Shown here: one piece after another, positions 18,146 to 27,060 of the stretch
Layout of the letters: every line of letters starts with the position of its first letter
Numbering within the stretch: position 1 is the stretch's first letter
NCBI RefSeq assembly: GCF_002873335.1
Contig: NZ_MCUW01000004.1
Coordinates: 28,435 to 92,434, forward strand
Length of the DNA: 64,000 bases
Reading direction: 5' to 3'
Source: Vibrio sp. 10N.286.49.B1
GTDB lineage: Bacteria; Pseudomonadota; Gammaproteobacteria; Enterobacterales; Vibrionaceae
The notes under the pieces: model-generated
What the model was told of the DNA's origin: nothing
What the model saw: only the letters and a program-made list of their open reading frames with translations
The model's database searches: none
Position numbers and translations under genes: made by a program

Positions 18146-18205
18146 ATGGATCTACCAACTATGGACTTAAAAACCACGGACTTAAAAACCATGAATCTTC
18201 AAAGT
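18146..18205 (+). repeat. 15-bp degenerate tandem repeat at the hutB 5' end
   Basis: Four 15-base units: ATGGATCTACCAACT, ATGGACTTAAAAACC, ACGGACTTAAAAACC, ATGAATCTTCAAAGT. The middle two differ at one base. The period keeps the reading frame and creates three possible ATG starts. Confidence 0.85.
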
Positions 18206-19093
18206 GTACTGCATACGCTACGCAAAACGGTATTGCTTACCTCTATTACATCTTTAGTAACGTTTCACGCATACGCACAAACCGGCAATATCACCCATTC
18301 AATGTCAGAAACAAAAAAAATTGTCAGCGCTGGTGCATCGGTCACGGAGTTATTAATAGCCCTCGGCGCAGATAATCAACTCGTCGGTGTGGATGTCACA
18401 AGCGTCGCCCCTAAAGGCCGTTCGCTCCCTAAGGTCGGCTATCATCGAGCTCTATCTGCTGAGGGCCTACTCGCTTTGGAGCCGAGCATCATCATTGGTT
18501 CGGATGAAATGGGCCCTAAGCCTGCGCTTACCCAACTAAAACGGGCGGGTGTTCAGGTGGAGGTGGTTGATTCATCTCCAACGGTCGCAGGTCTGAAACA
18601 CCGCATTGAACAAATAGCCGCATTGACTCGCACACAAGATAAGGTTGCAGCGCTTAACAACGGCATCGACGAGCAAGTCCGTTCACTTGGCACTAACCAA
18701 CCCGCAAAGGAGTCAGCTAAGAAAAAAGTTCTATTCCTGTTAATCCATGAAGGCAGGCCAGCTAACGTCGCGGGAAGTGGCACCACGCCAGATGCCATTA
18801 TTAATCTTGCGGGCGGAATCAACCCAGCAGCAAAACAGCTCAATGCCTATAAGCCTCTATCAAACGAGGCCATTATTGAAATGCAACCCGATGTCATCTT
18901 AGTGAGCGGAAGAAGCTACAAAAAAATGGGTGGCAGTGATGCTTTATTGAAAGCATTACCTTTACTCTCAGCCACGCCAGCAGGACAGAACAAGCAATTT
19001 ATCACGATCGATGGCCACGCTCTTGTCGGCGGACTAGGGTTAAAAAGCCTGTCGGAGGCCGAACGTATTAATCAATTGTTATACGCACAATAA
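18146..19093 (+). CDS. hutB: Periplasmic haem-binding protein HutB
   Basis: 315 residues if read from 18146. This is a cluster-A-2 type periplasmic binding protein (KIVSAGASVTELLIALGA; PKVGYHRALSAEGLLALEP). It binds haem in the periplasm and delivers it to HutCD. The first 15 codons are three 15-bp repeat units (MDLPT, MDLKT, TDLKT), then MNLQS starts a normal signal peptide (MNLQSVLHTLRKTVLLTSIT..., cleavage near HAYA). The Met at 18191 is therefore a plausible true start; an AGGA sits about 12 bases before 18146. Confidence 0.92.
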   Translation: MDLPTMDLKTTDLKTMNLQSVLHTLRKTVLLTSITSLVTFHAYAQTGNITHSMSETKKIVSAGASVTELLIALGADNQLVGVDVTSVAPKGRSLPKVGYHRALSAEGLLALEPSIIIGSDEMGPKPALTQLKRAGVQVEVVDSSPTVAGLKHRIEQIAALTRTQDKVAALNNGIDEQVRSLGTNQPAKESAKKKVLFLLIHEGRPANVAGSGTTPDAIINLAGGINPAAKQLNAYKPLSNEAIIEMQPDVILVSGRSYKKMGGSDALLKALPLLSATPAGQNKQFITIDGHALVGGLGLKSLSEAERINQLLYAQ

Positions 19094-19169
19094 CCGACGG
19101 TCGACCTCATAAAAAACGATAGAAAAATAACTGACCGTCCCCCAGGTGTTGGACTCAAATATCACAGCT

Positions 19170-19204
19170 TAACTCGTTTGCTGATCAAGTTAACAAACGA
19201 GTTA
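19170..19204 (+). other. Intercistronic hairpin between hutB and hutC
   Basis: TAACTCGTTTG (19170-19180) pairs perfectly with CAAACGAGTTA (19194-19204), 13-base loop, 13 bases before the hutC ATG. No T run. A smaller ACGGTC/GACCGT pair lies just upstream. Such structures often protect the abundant binding-protein part of an ABC operon mRNA. Confidence 0.6.
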
Positions 19205-19217
19205 CCCCCCATTTCCA

Positions 19218-20270
19218 ATGAACCGTGTTGAATTTATGCTTAGACATTTACCGTCACCATTCTTATTTTTTGGCTTCACAGCTTTATTAAGCGTGGCTGC
19301 GATCTATTCGATCACAGTCGGCCCCATGAACATCACGTTCTTTGACAGCCTCCTCGCTTTAACGGCAAATTCTGACCAACTTGCCCCTCATGTCACCTTG
19401 GTCGTCAATGATATTCGATTGCCACGTACTTTGTTATGCATGCTTGTTGGTGCCATTCTCGCACTTTGCGGTACTGTGATGCAGGGGTTGTTTCGAAACC
19501 CCCTTGCAGAGCCCGGCATTATTGGTGTGTCAGCCGGCGCTTCTCTGGGCGGAGCAATTGCCATCGTCAGTTTCTCATTACTAGGGATACAATTCCCTGC
19601 GTTCATGAACCTTGCTATCGTCCCCATTTTTGCTTTCTTGGGCGGCGCATTGACCACCATATTAGTGTACAAGCTCGGGTCTGGTAAATTTGGCACATCA
19701 GTCACCATTATGTTACTCGCCGGCGTCGCGATCAGCGCGCTTGCTGGCGCAGGCATTGGGTATCTTAATTTTCTAGCCGATGATCAGATGTTGCGAGACT
19801 TGTCATTATGGTCGATGGGTTCACTTGCTGGCGCGACATGGGGGAAAATCTTACTTTCTCTCGCCACACTTTTAGTGCTGTTTTTTCTTTTTTCTAGAAA
19901 AGCGATGGCACTGAATGCACTGCTTCTGGGCGAATCTGAGGCAGCGCATTTAGGTATCCCGGTTCAACGCCTTAAACGTCAGCTTATTCTACTCACAGCG
20001 GCGGGGGTTGGAGTGACCGTTAGTGTTTCTGGGCCGATTGGGTTCATTGGTCTAGTTATCCCACATTTAGGTCGAATGCTAATAGGTCCAGACCATCGTA
20101 CGCTGCTGCCTGTTTCAGCTTTACTTGGCGCACTTCTAATGACGGCTGCAGACATGATTGCCAGAGTGGCAGTTGCGCCGGCAGAACTCCCTGTCGGCAT
20201 TGTCACAGCAATGGTTGGCGCCCCATTTTTCCTCTATTTACTCTTCCAACAAAAAGGGAAAATATTATGA
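19218..20270 (+). CDS. hutC: Haem ABC transporter permease HutC
   Basis: 350 residues, FecCD family permease with about 9-10 membrane segments. Family motifs are RLPRTLLCMLVGAILALCGTVMQGLFRNPLAEPGIIG and GPIGFIGLVIPHLGR, given here only by their ends: RLPRTL near residue 63 and GLVIPHLGR near 285. It forms the inner-membrane channel for haem with HutD. It follows hutB after a 124-base spacer containing a hairpin, and its stop overlaps the hutD start. No strong ribosome site is visible. Confidence 0.93.
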   Translation: MNRVEFMLRHLPSPFLFFGFTALLSVAAIYSITVGPMNITFFDSLLALTANSDQLAPHVTLVVNDIRLPRTLLCMLVGAILALCGTVMQGLFRNPLAEPGIIGVSAGASLGGAIAIVSFSLLGIQFPAFMNLAIVPIFAFLGGALTTILVYKLGSGKFGTSVTIMLLAGVAISALAGAGIGYLNFLADDQMLRDLSLWSMGSLAGATWGKILLSLATLLVLFFLFSRKAMALNALLLGESEAAHLGIPVQRLKRQLILLTAAGVGVTVSVSGPIGFIGLVIPHLGRMLIGPDHRTLLPVSALLGALLMTAADMIARVAVAPAELPVGIVTAMVGAPFFLYLLFQQKGKIL

Positions 20271-21136
20271 TGCTAACAAACACAGACTGCTCGCTAGAAG
20301 ATCGTGTAGACGGCTCAAAGCCCCCCCATACCGCTACCATACCAATGAGCCAGAACACCCAATCGGCCGCTATCTCGGCAGAAAACATCTGCGTGCATTT
20401 TGGGCAACGTACGATACTAGATGGGGTCTCGGTTCACTTGAAATCAGGTGAGGTCACGGCATTACTTGGTCCCAACGGTGCAGGGAAAAGCACACTATTA
20501 AAAGTCCTCAGTGGCGAAATTGAAGCAAATGCGGATGTGAACTATTTTGGCAAAACACGAAATAACTGGAAGAAATCTGCCCTAGCAAAACACTTAGGGC
20601 TGTTAGCGCAACACAGCACCCTAAGCTTTCCATTTCTTGCCTCAGAAGTGGTTGAGCTTGGTGCGATACCGTTAAACCTCCCGAACAAAGAAATCAAAGC
20701 CATTGCACAGCAATACATGGATAAAGTCGATATATCCCATTTAGGCGCTCGTCAGTACCCCACGTTATCGGGGGGGGAGAAACAACGCGTTCATTTTGCA
20801 AGGGTACTCTGCCAGCTTCACCATGCTAATGAGAAACGTATCTTGATGCTCGATGAACCCACCTCAGCGCTCGACTTAGCCCATCAGCACAATACATTGT
20901 CGATGGCGCGTGAGATGGCAGACAAACATAATACAGCGGTGGTCGTTGTTCTTCATGATCTTAATTTAGCGTCTCAATATTCAGATAGAATTATTGTACT
21001 AAACAATCAAAAAATCGTCGCTGATGGGACACCTTGGAAAGCCATTACAAGTAAAATGATTAAGGACGTTTATGGCTATCAGTCAATAATAACCAAACAC
21101 CCAAATAATGGTTTCCCTGTGGTCCTTGCCAGTTAA
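20267..21136 (+). CDS. hutD: Haem ABC transporter ATP-binding protein HutD
   Basis: 289 residues. Walker A is GPNGAGKST, the signature is LSGGEKQR, Walker B is ILMLDEPTSALD, and the H-loop is VLHDLN. It hydrolyses ATP to drive haem import through HutC. The ATG overlaps the hutC stop. The first 26 residues precede a second Met (MSQNTQ) and are not typical of the family, so translation may start at that Met. Confidence 0.93.
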   Translation: MMLTNTDCSLEDRVDGSKPPHTATIPMSQNTQSAAISAENICVHFGQRTILDGVSVHLKSGEVTALLGPNGAGKSTLLKVLSGEIEANADVNYFGKTRNNWKKSALAKHLGLLAQHSTLSFPFLASEVVELGAIPLNLPNKEIKAIAQQYMDKVDISHLGARQYPTLSGGEKQRVHFARVLCQLHHANEKRILMLDEPTSALDLAHQHNTLSMAREMADKHNTAVVVVLHDLNLASQYSDRIIVLNNQKIVADGTPWKAITSKMIKDVYGYQSIITKHPNNGFPVVLAS

Positions 21137-21198
21137 TTATCAGACAAATACATATCAATTAAATAAATTTAGCCGCTGATAATATAACGGAGAGTAAA

Positions 21199-21233
21199 AA
21201 AATACCGCGACCTTTCTCGGCGCGGTATTTTTA
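21199..21233. terminator. Bidirectional terminator between hutD and the LuxT-like gene
   Basis: AAAATACCGCG (21199-21209) pairs with CGCGGTATTTT (21221-21231), 11-base loop, with A and T runs on both sides. Confidence 0.85.
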
Positions 21234-21253
21234 GATGACTAATTAACTAAATA

Positions 21254-21715
21254 TCACTTAGATAGTTGAATCAACGAACGGCCAAGTAACCACTCTAATT
21301 CTTTCTCACTTCCTGGACCATATTGAGTTTCAACCAATTTATACAAACGATCGATACCTTTAGATGCAAATTCGTGAGCATTTTCTGAGGTGACAATATG
21401 ATGGAAAAGCAGTTTCAAAATGGCCAAAAACTCTTCATTTTTTAAAGCTGCTAACCAACTGTTTATAAAGCTATCTAGTCCACCTTCAAACTCTAAATGC
21501 TCAATGAACATCTTAAAAATACGCCCATCTAATGCGGCGGTAAAATCGGTTTTCTTAGGGAAATGATGACTGATCCCTGTTCTTGAAACACCTGTCTGTT
21601 GGCTCAAAGTAGTGTAAGACATCTTGTCGTAACCCAAACGGATAATTTGGTCGACAACCGCTTCCATAATCTTCTGAATAGTGATTTCAGTATCTTCTTT
21701 ACTACGCTTTGGCAT
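21254..21715 (-). CDS. LuxT-like TetR family regulator
   Basis: About 153 residues from the ATG at 21715, which has a GAAGAG ribosome site; an upstream in-frame extension is not family-like. The N-terminal helix-turn-helix (MPKRSKEDTEITIQKIM at the start, then TTLSQQTGVSRTGISHHFPKKTDF) closely resembles V. harveyi LuxT, a repressor linked to quorum sensing and swarming; the C-terminal half is less familiar. V. cholerae also has a TetR gene near its hut cluster. Whether this is the LuxT orthologue or a paralogue cannot be settled here, and its targets are unknown. Confidence 0.85.
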   Translation of the reverse strand: MPKRSKEDTEITIQKIMEAVVDQIIRLGYDKMSYTTLSQQTGVSRTGISHHFPKKTDFTAALDGRIFKMFIEHLEFEGGLDSFINSWLAALKNEEFLAILKLLFHHIVTSENAHEFASKGIDRLYKLVETQYGPGSEKELEWLLGRSLIQLSK

Positions 21716-22213
21716 TTGATGCTCTTCTCTTATCGCTCTGGTGCGTTGACTGTATGCTATACCATAATTAAAGCAGTACTCGCAAAAATTACCTAACAAA
21801 AAAACATGAATATTTATTAAAACCCTGTTTACGGCATCAAAGTTTACATTTAAATGTTATATGTAGATATGCACACAATTGAAATATTATAAATGAATAT
21901 ATGACTTATAAAGTCTAACACTTCTCGGTTCAGTAAAGATAATTGTGTACTCTCTCACTAGCACACCGGTCTTGTTTTTGAGACTTTTGTCACATTATCC
22001 CTGGCGAGCTTGCATAATTAAATAATAGGTACTATTGACAAGCATTCACATGCATTATGCAACATAGTGTATCGAAGGCGCCACGATTTGAGTCAACCCC
22101 CTCTAAAAGCTTATATCTCGTCATACATAGCTTTCATAAATTCAAACAATTTTTGCTGGCTACCTTAAATTCACAGCGATAGAATAGCCTTATAACTAGT
22201 AAGAGGTATTATC
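21716..22213. other. Intergenic gap between divergent genes
   Basis: About 500 AT-rich bases. A TTGACA at 22035-22040 is a possible -35 element for the downstream YfcZ-like gene. No gene, repeat or strong hairpin was found. Confidence 0.4.
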
Positions 22214-22513
22214 ATGTCAAATACATACAAAGAAGAAGAAGTGTGCGAAGCCTGCGGCGTTTCTGGTGAGATGGGGTTCATCATCAAAGAAGGCGACGAT
22301 GTTGCGGAAGTACAGCTTTTTTCTGATTCAAAAGCCCAGCTTGAGCTTGAAATCCAAAAATATGTAGACCTTGCAAAGTCAGTATCGAGCGAGGTTCAAT
22401 GTGACATCGCACCTCTCGCAGATGATGCTAAAGAGCTACACGCTCGATTTAAATTTGAAGTCAGCGCCGAAAAGCTAATTTTTGAATTAAAAACGCGCAC
22501 GCTTTCACGCTAA
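22214..22513 (+). CDS. YfcZ/YiiS family protein (DUF406)
   Basis: 99 residues, cytoplasmic and acidic. An N-terminal CEACG motif precedes a two-part alpha/beta domain: SKAQLELEIQKYVDLAKSV and then EKLIFELKTRTL. These match E. coli YfcZ in spacing. Function unknown; YfcZ/YiiS proteins are conserved in enterics and vibrios. An AAGAGG ribosome site lies before the ATG. Monocistronic. Confidence 0.85.
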   Translation: MSNTYKEEEVCEACGVSGEMGFIIKEGDDVAEVQLFSDSKAQLELEIQKYVDLAKSVSSEVQCDIAPLADDAKELHARFKFEVSAEKLIFELKTRTLSR

Positions 22514-22584
22514 AGTTCATTGCGTTGACCACCAAAGCGCATCAGCGCTGGAGTGAGATTCGCACATAATAAGTGAAGCGAGCC

Positions 22585-22896
22585 TTATGGCTCGCTTTTT
22601 AAACGCACCCATTTTAACTCGCCATTCATCTCAAAGTCTTGCTCAGCAACACATTGTAAAACCACCCCTTCTACACTAATCACTGAGCCCAGTGAAAACG
22701 CCTTATCACTGTAGTAGCAGACACGCTTGCCAATTTTTGCATCCGAGAGCAAGACAGCCGCACCAACATCAACACCTGGTGTGCTAATCACCTTTGCTTG
22801 AACTGCAGAAAAAGGGATCGCGGTTCCCAGCAACAAAATTAAACCCGTCTTCGAAACTAGGCTCCATGTTTTCCATTGTTTTCGTTGATTATTCAT
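22585..22896 (-). CDS. DUF1496 (YnjH-like) secreted protein
   Basis: 103 residues with a signal peptide (cleavage near SAVQA). The mature part has the family block GKRVCYYSDKAFSLGSVI, then LQCVAEQDFEMNGELKW. The two Cys probably form a disulfide in the periplasm. Function unknown. It is transcribed divergently from the 20-residue-repeat protein, with 44 bases between starts. Confidence 0.87.
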   Translation of the reverse strand: MNNQRKQWKTWSLVSKTGLILLLGTAIPFSAVQAKVISTPGVDVGAAVLLSDAKIGKRVCYYSDKAFSLGSVISVEGVVLQCVAEQDFEMNGELKWVRLKSEP

Positions 22897-22940
22897 TGCA
22901 CACTACCTGTATTCTGCGTTGTTTATTGGTTCGACTTTCT

Positions 22941-23543
22941 ATGATTCGTATTTGGTTACTTATTGCGACGTTTTTTGCCTCAACCGGCAATCTCAGTGCT
23001 ACGGCATTAGATCACTACAAAATTCTCAACCACCTTGATAATTATGGCAATCTCGATCTTCGCAATAAACCCTATACAGCATTACCGGAAGGACTCGTCG
23101 TTAAAGGTAACCTCAATATTGCTAAAACGCCTATCGAAGCATTGCCAAACAATATTGACATCCAAGGTAGCCTAGACGCATCAAATAGTTTAGTGGCATT
23201 CATTCCAAGAGGAACGAAAATCACAGGTTACGCTAATCTACTCGGCAGCCAACTAACGGCCTGGCCAGAAGCCGTGACACCAGGAGGGTATATCAATTTA
23301 ACCGACACACCAGTCGTAAAGCTACCTGAGGGTATGATCGTCAATGGCGATCTCAGTGTGATGAGAGCGCCAATCGATACGCTGCCAAACCATCTCATTG
23401 TGAAAGGCAATTTATTCATTGGTGGCTCAAACATCACCACCTTGCCTGAAACACTGACCGTAGATGGCAACATTTTTCTTGGTGGTAATATCATCACCGA
23501 GTGGCCAACTACTCTGAATCTTGGGGGAGCAGTCGCGCGATAA
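22941..23543 (+). CDS. Secreted leucine-rich-repeat-like protein, 20-residue repeats
   Basis: 200 residues from the ATG at 22941; an earlier in-frame start would run into the divergent gene. A signal peptide (MIRIWLLIATFFASTGNLSA) is followed by about seven 20-residue repeats ending in LP or WP, of the type LPEGLVVKGNLNIAKTPIEA, with conserved V-x-GNL and I-x-x-LP positions. This predicts a regular beta-solenoid, LRR-like fold in the periplasm or outside the cell. No catalytic motif is present. I do not recognise a named family; a role in binding is inference. There is no strong ribosome site. Confidence 0.78.
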   Translation: MIRIWLLIATFFASTGNLSATALDHYKILNHLDNYGNLDLRNKPYTALPEGLVVKGNLNIAKTPIEALPNNIDIQGSLDASNSLVAFIPRGTKITGYANLLGSQLTAWPEAVTPGGYINLTDTPVVKLPEGMIVNGDLSVMRAPIDTLPNHLIVKGNLFIGGSNITTLPETLTVDGNIFLGGNIITEWPTTLNLGGAVAR

Positions 23544-23622
23544 CTGATAGCTTGTGTAAAACGTTATCTACTATGTCAGATAACCTACATATCAGTGCCG
23601 TTGTCCTTGCTCATCATACCCA

Positions 23623-24525
23623 TTAAAAGTAATGAGAAATGGTAAGATATCGCGTTCTAATATGCTCGATTAACAAGCGTACCTTGTTTGGCGGTTGGCG
23701 TGTAAAAGGGTAGACCGCATAAATACCCAGCTTTTTCCCCACTTGCTCAGGAAATATATCGACTAACTGTCCATTTCGAACATCATGATAGACCAAACAT
23801 CGCGGTACATAAGCGATACCATGTCCTCCAAGAGCCGCTTTTCGTAATGCACCCGCATTATCCGTCGAGAACGACCCCGAGACCTTAACAATATCGTTAC
23901 CCTCACGCCCCTTAAACTCCCAGTCTGATGCGCCTGTTGTTTGGTAGGCATATTGCAGGCAGTTGTGGTCGGTTAAATCATTGGGCTTAAGTGGCTTGCC
24001 ATTCTTGGCAATGTAAGAAGGAGAGGCGCACACCACCCATTGAGAGTCGAGAATATGGCGAGCAATTAAGCTAGAGTCTTCTAGATACCCTGTTCGGATG
24101 ACTAGGTCATATCCACCATCAACAAGGTCAACAAATCGGTTGTCTAGTGACATATCAACACTGAGGCCTGGATGCATATTGCAAAACTCAGCCACTGCAT
24201 CAGCCAAAATCAGATCGCCAGAAATAGTCGGTACCGACATTTTAATATGACCACTGACATTTTCACCAAAGCCCGACACGGCTGCCACGGCCTCCATCGT
24301 CGCATGCTTCACATTTTTAGCACTAAGGAGCACTGCCTTGCCTGCTTCAGTCAGCGTTAATTTACGTGTTGTTCGATATAATAGCTGAACACCTAACTCA
24401 TCTTCCAACCGAGCGATTCTTTTGCTAACCACTGAATTTGTAAGGTTATTTTGCTCTGCAACACGGCTAAACGCCCCTGCTTCGACTACTTGATAAAACA
24501 AAATTAAATCATCTGCGCGCATCAT
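23623..24525 (-). CDS. LysR family transcriptional regulator
   Basis: 300 residues. The N-terminal winged helix-turn-helix (LILFYQVVEAGAFSRVAEQN, with SKRIARLEDELGVQLLYRTTR) is followed by a LysR substrate domain of the CrgA/DsdC-like branch (GHIKMSVP, DLVIRTGYLEDSSLIAR). It lies divergent from the lldEFG-dld lactate genes, with a 330-base spacer, and is the natural candidate for their regulator. The inducer is not known; lactate is a guess from context. Confidence 0.9.
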   Translation of the reverse strand: MMRADDLILFYQVVEAGAFSRVAEQNNLTNSVVSKRIARLEDELGVQLLYRTTRKLTLTEAGKAVLLSAKNVKHATMEAVAAVSGFGENVSGHIKMSVPTISGDLILADAVAEFCNMHPGLSVDMSLDNRFVDLVDGGYDLVIRTGYLEDSSLIARHILDSQWVVCASPSYIAKNGKPLKPNDLTDHNCLQYAYQTTGASDWEFKGREGNDIVKVSGSFSTDNAGALRKAALGGHGIAYVPRCLVYHDVRNGQLVDIFPEQVGKKLGIYAVYPFTRQPPNKVRLLIEHIRTRYLTISHYF

Positions 24526-24855
24526 ATTATGTCATTTTTGGAAATAATCATTTTCATTATTTCTCTGTATTCATAAAAAGGGAAGCGTTAAGTTCACACA
24601 ACGCTAACAAATTCATTACAAGCCTACTTACTGATGAAGGCAACGCGAACATGAACAAGCGATCTGGACGATAGAAGAACTGAAACGGGCTATCGAGCAG
24701 TGAAACTCACCCCATTGGCACCGTGTTCCGGTACGGTTTACGCTGACGGGGCATGTTGTTTAAATACGTTAGGTCTGTTTATTTTTCATAACGTTAACTA
24801 TGGTCTATAACAAAATAAGCCTATCGAAATAGGCAGTGAAGCTGGAGCTATTACC
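24526..24855. other. Intergenic gap upstream of lldE, possible relic
   Basis: 330 bases holding the divergent promoters. From 24638 to 24760 one plus-strand frame reads like protein on both sides of a single TGA at 24701-24703 (EQAIWTIEELKRAIEQ, then NSPHWHRVPVRFTL). This may be the remains of a small gene or chance. No terminator was seen. Confidence 0.3.
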
Positions 24856-25614
24856 ATGCGCATTTACCCACCAAAGCCGACAAAAGTGTATTTCTATGCG
24901 ACTTGTCTTGTCGACATCTTTGACCCAGACGCTGGACTTGACGCCATTACGTTGCTTGAACAGCAAAATATCGACGTCATCTTTATTGAAAAGCAAACGT
25001 GCTGTGGACAACCTGCCTATACCTCTGGCTACGAAAAGGAAGCCAAGCGTGTTGCTCAAAGCCAAATGGATCTGTTCCCTGACAATATCCCCGTGATTGT
25101 CTTATCGGGATCTTGTGGGGGTATGATGCATCACCATTATTCACGGCTCTTTCGCGGAGATGTTAGTGAGCAACGCGTAAACACATTTTGTGAGCGGGTG
25201 TTCGAACTGACCGAGTTTTTGGTCAATGTATGCCGCGTCAAGCTCACAGATACCGGACAGGCAACCTCCGTCGTTATGCATACCTCTTGTGCAGCACGAA
25301 GAGAGATGAACGTGCATGTCACCGCCACACAATTATTGAGCCAGCTATCACAGGTGGAATTACGGCAACAAGATTACGAAAGTGAATGCTGTGGGTTTGG
25401 TGGCAGCTTTTCAGTCCGGCACCCCGACATTTCTCAAGCCATGGTAGAGGACAAAACTCGCCACATTGAAAATACACAATCCGAGACATTCGTCAGCGCA
25501 GATTGGGGTTGCCTGCTCAACATCAATGGCGCCTTTGAATACCAAAATAAACCAATTAAAGGGCGTCACCTTGCTTCTTTCTTATTAGAACGCACGCAGG
25601 AGAGAGACTCATGA
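24856..25614 (+). CDS. lldE: L-lactate oxidation complex subunit LldE/LutA
   Basis: 252 residues made of two CCG domains, the cysteine-rich motif that holds non-cubane Fe-S clusters: KQTCCGQPAYTSGY and SECCGFGGSFSV, with HTSCAARREM between. LldE, LldF and LldG form the three-part L-lactate dehydrogenase that passes electrons to quinone. A GGAG lies nine bases before the ATG. The last four bases overlap lldF (ATGA). Confidence 0.93.
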   Translation: MRIYPPKPTKVYFYATCLVDIFDPDAGLDAITLLEQQNIDVIFIEKQTCCGQPAYTSGYEKEAKRVAQSQMDLFPDNIPVIVLSGSCGGMMHHHYSRLFRGDVSEQRVNTFCERVFELTEFLVNVCRVKLTDTGQATSVVMHTSCAARREMNVHVTATQLLSQLSQVELRQQDYESECCGFGGSFSVRHPDISQAMVEDKTRHIENTQSETFVSADWGCLLNINGAFEYQNKPIKGRHLASFLLERTQERDS

Positions 25615-27050
25615 GCCAAAACCCACAGCACTTTCACCAGCAGGCCAAAGACGCCCTTGCTGATACGCAATTGCGTGCTAATTTTCGTGGCGCGATGGAT
25701 TACTTACGAGAGAAGCGGCAAGCAGCCTTTAACGATCCACAAGAAGAAGCACGTATTCGAGACATTGCCGAATCCATCCGTCAACGTTGCCTAAGTAAGC
25801 TCCCTGAGTTACTCGAGCAACTTGAGTTCAACTGTTATAGAAACGGCATTCAAGTGCATTGGGCCGACACACCAGATCAAGCTAACGCACTCATTGCAAG
25901 TATTGCAAAACAACATAATGCGAAACAGATCATCAAAGGCAAGTCGATGGTCAGTGAAGAGATTGAGATGAACCACGCGATGGAAAAACTCGGTATTAAC
26001 TGCCTAGAAAGCGACATGGGTGAATACATCGTTCAGCTTGATGGCGATAAACCCTCGCATATCATCATGCCGGCGATTCACAAAAATAAACAAGAGGTCA
26101 GCGACACCTTCGAGGCACACTTGGATAACTTCACGCCGACAGACGATGTGGACAGCCTTATTCAAACAGGCCGCACAAGGCTCAGGAAAAAATTCTTTGA
26201 AGCCGATATTGGCTTATCCGGTGTGAACTTTGCTGTCGCAGAGACTGGGACACTTTGTTTGGTCGAAAACGAGGGCAACGGGCGAATGTCGACCACTGTG
26301 CCTAATGTCCATATCGCGATTACTGGCATAGAAAAAGTGGTGGAGTTCTTATCAGATGTGCCTCCGTTATACAGTGCACTCACACGCAGTGCCACAGGCC
26401 AAGCGATCACGACCTACTTTAATATGATCAGCTCCCCTAGAAAACCGGGCGAGAAAGATGGTCCCGAGGAAGTCCACCTAGTACTGCTCGACAACGGACG
26501 CAGTCAGGCGTACCAAGATGAAGAACTTCGTAAGACACTACAGTGTATCCGTTGTGGCGCGTGCATGAATCACTGCCCAGTTTATACGAAAATAGGTGGG
26601 CACGCTTATGGCACCGTTTACCCTGGCCCCATTGGAAAGATTATTTCGCCACATCTACTTGGCTTAGATAAAACGAAAGACCTCGTGACCGCCTCCAGTC
26701 TCTGCGGCGCTTGTGGTGAGGTTTGTCCGGTTAAAATACCGATCCCAGAGATGCTGTTACGATTAAGAAAAGAAGCAAAGCAACCCACCAGTAATGGTAA
26801 TGCTCCTTTAAATGGGCAAAATTCAGCGCACAGTACACTTGAAGCAGCATTAATGAAAAGCTATGCGGTCGCGGCATCTTCACCAAGCCTCTATCATTCG
26901 GCCACCTATCTCGCCACTAAGCTTCAACATATGGTACCCAACAAACTTGGCGCATGGACCCAGTGCCGCACGAGTCCAAAACCAGCCGCTCAAACCTTAC
27001 ATCAACAACTCAAGTCGCGCAGGCTTAAGTCCGATAAATCATCACATTGA
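25611..27050 (+). CDS. lldF: L-lactate oxidation iron-sulfur protein LldF/LutB
   Basis: 479 residues. An N-terminal LUD domain (about 60-300; KSMVSEEIEMNHAMEKLGI, AETGTLCLVENEGNGRMSTT) is followed by two 4Fe-4S motifs, CIRCGACMNHCP and CGACGEVCPVKIP. It relays electrons within the lactate dehydrogenase complex. It overlaps lldE by four bases and lies ten bases ahead of lldG. A variable tail (about 390-479) rich in Ser, Thr and Gln follows the clusters. Confidence 0.94.
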   Translation: MSQNPQHFHQQAKDALADTQLRANFRGAMDYLREKRQAAFNDPQEEARIRDIAESIRQRCLSKLPELLEQLEFNCYRNGIQVHWADTPDQANALIASIAKQHNAKQIIKGKSMVSEEIEMNHAMEKLGINCLESDMGEYIVQLDGDKPSHIIMPAIHKNKQEVSDTFEAHLDNFTPTDDVDSLIQTGRTRLRKKFFEADIGLSGVNFAVAETGTLCLVENEGNGRMSTTVPNVHIAITGIEKVVEFLSDVPPLYSALTRSATGQAITTYFNMISSPRKPGEKDGPEEVHLVLLDNGRSQAYQDEELRKTLQCIRCGACMNHCPVYTKIGGHAYGTVYPGPIGKIISPHLLGLDKTKDLVTASSLCGACGEVCPVKIPIPEMLLRLRKEAKQPTSNGNAPLNGQNSAHSTLEAALMKSYAVAASSPSLYHSATYLATKLQHMVPNKLGAWTQCRTSPKPAAQTLHQQLKSRRLKSDKSSH

Positions 27051-27060
27051 GGCAACAATT

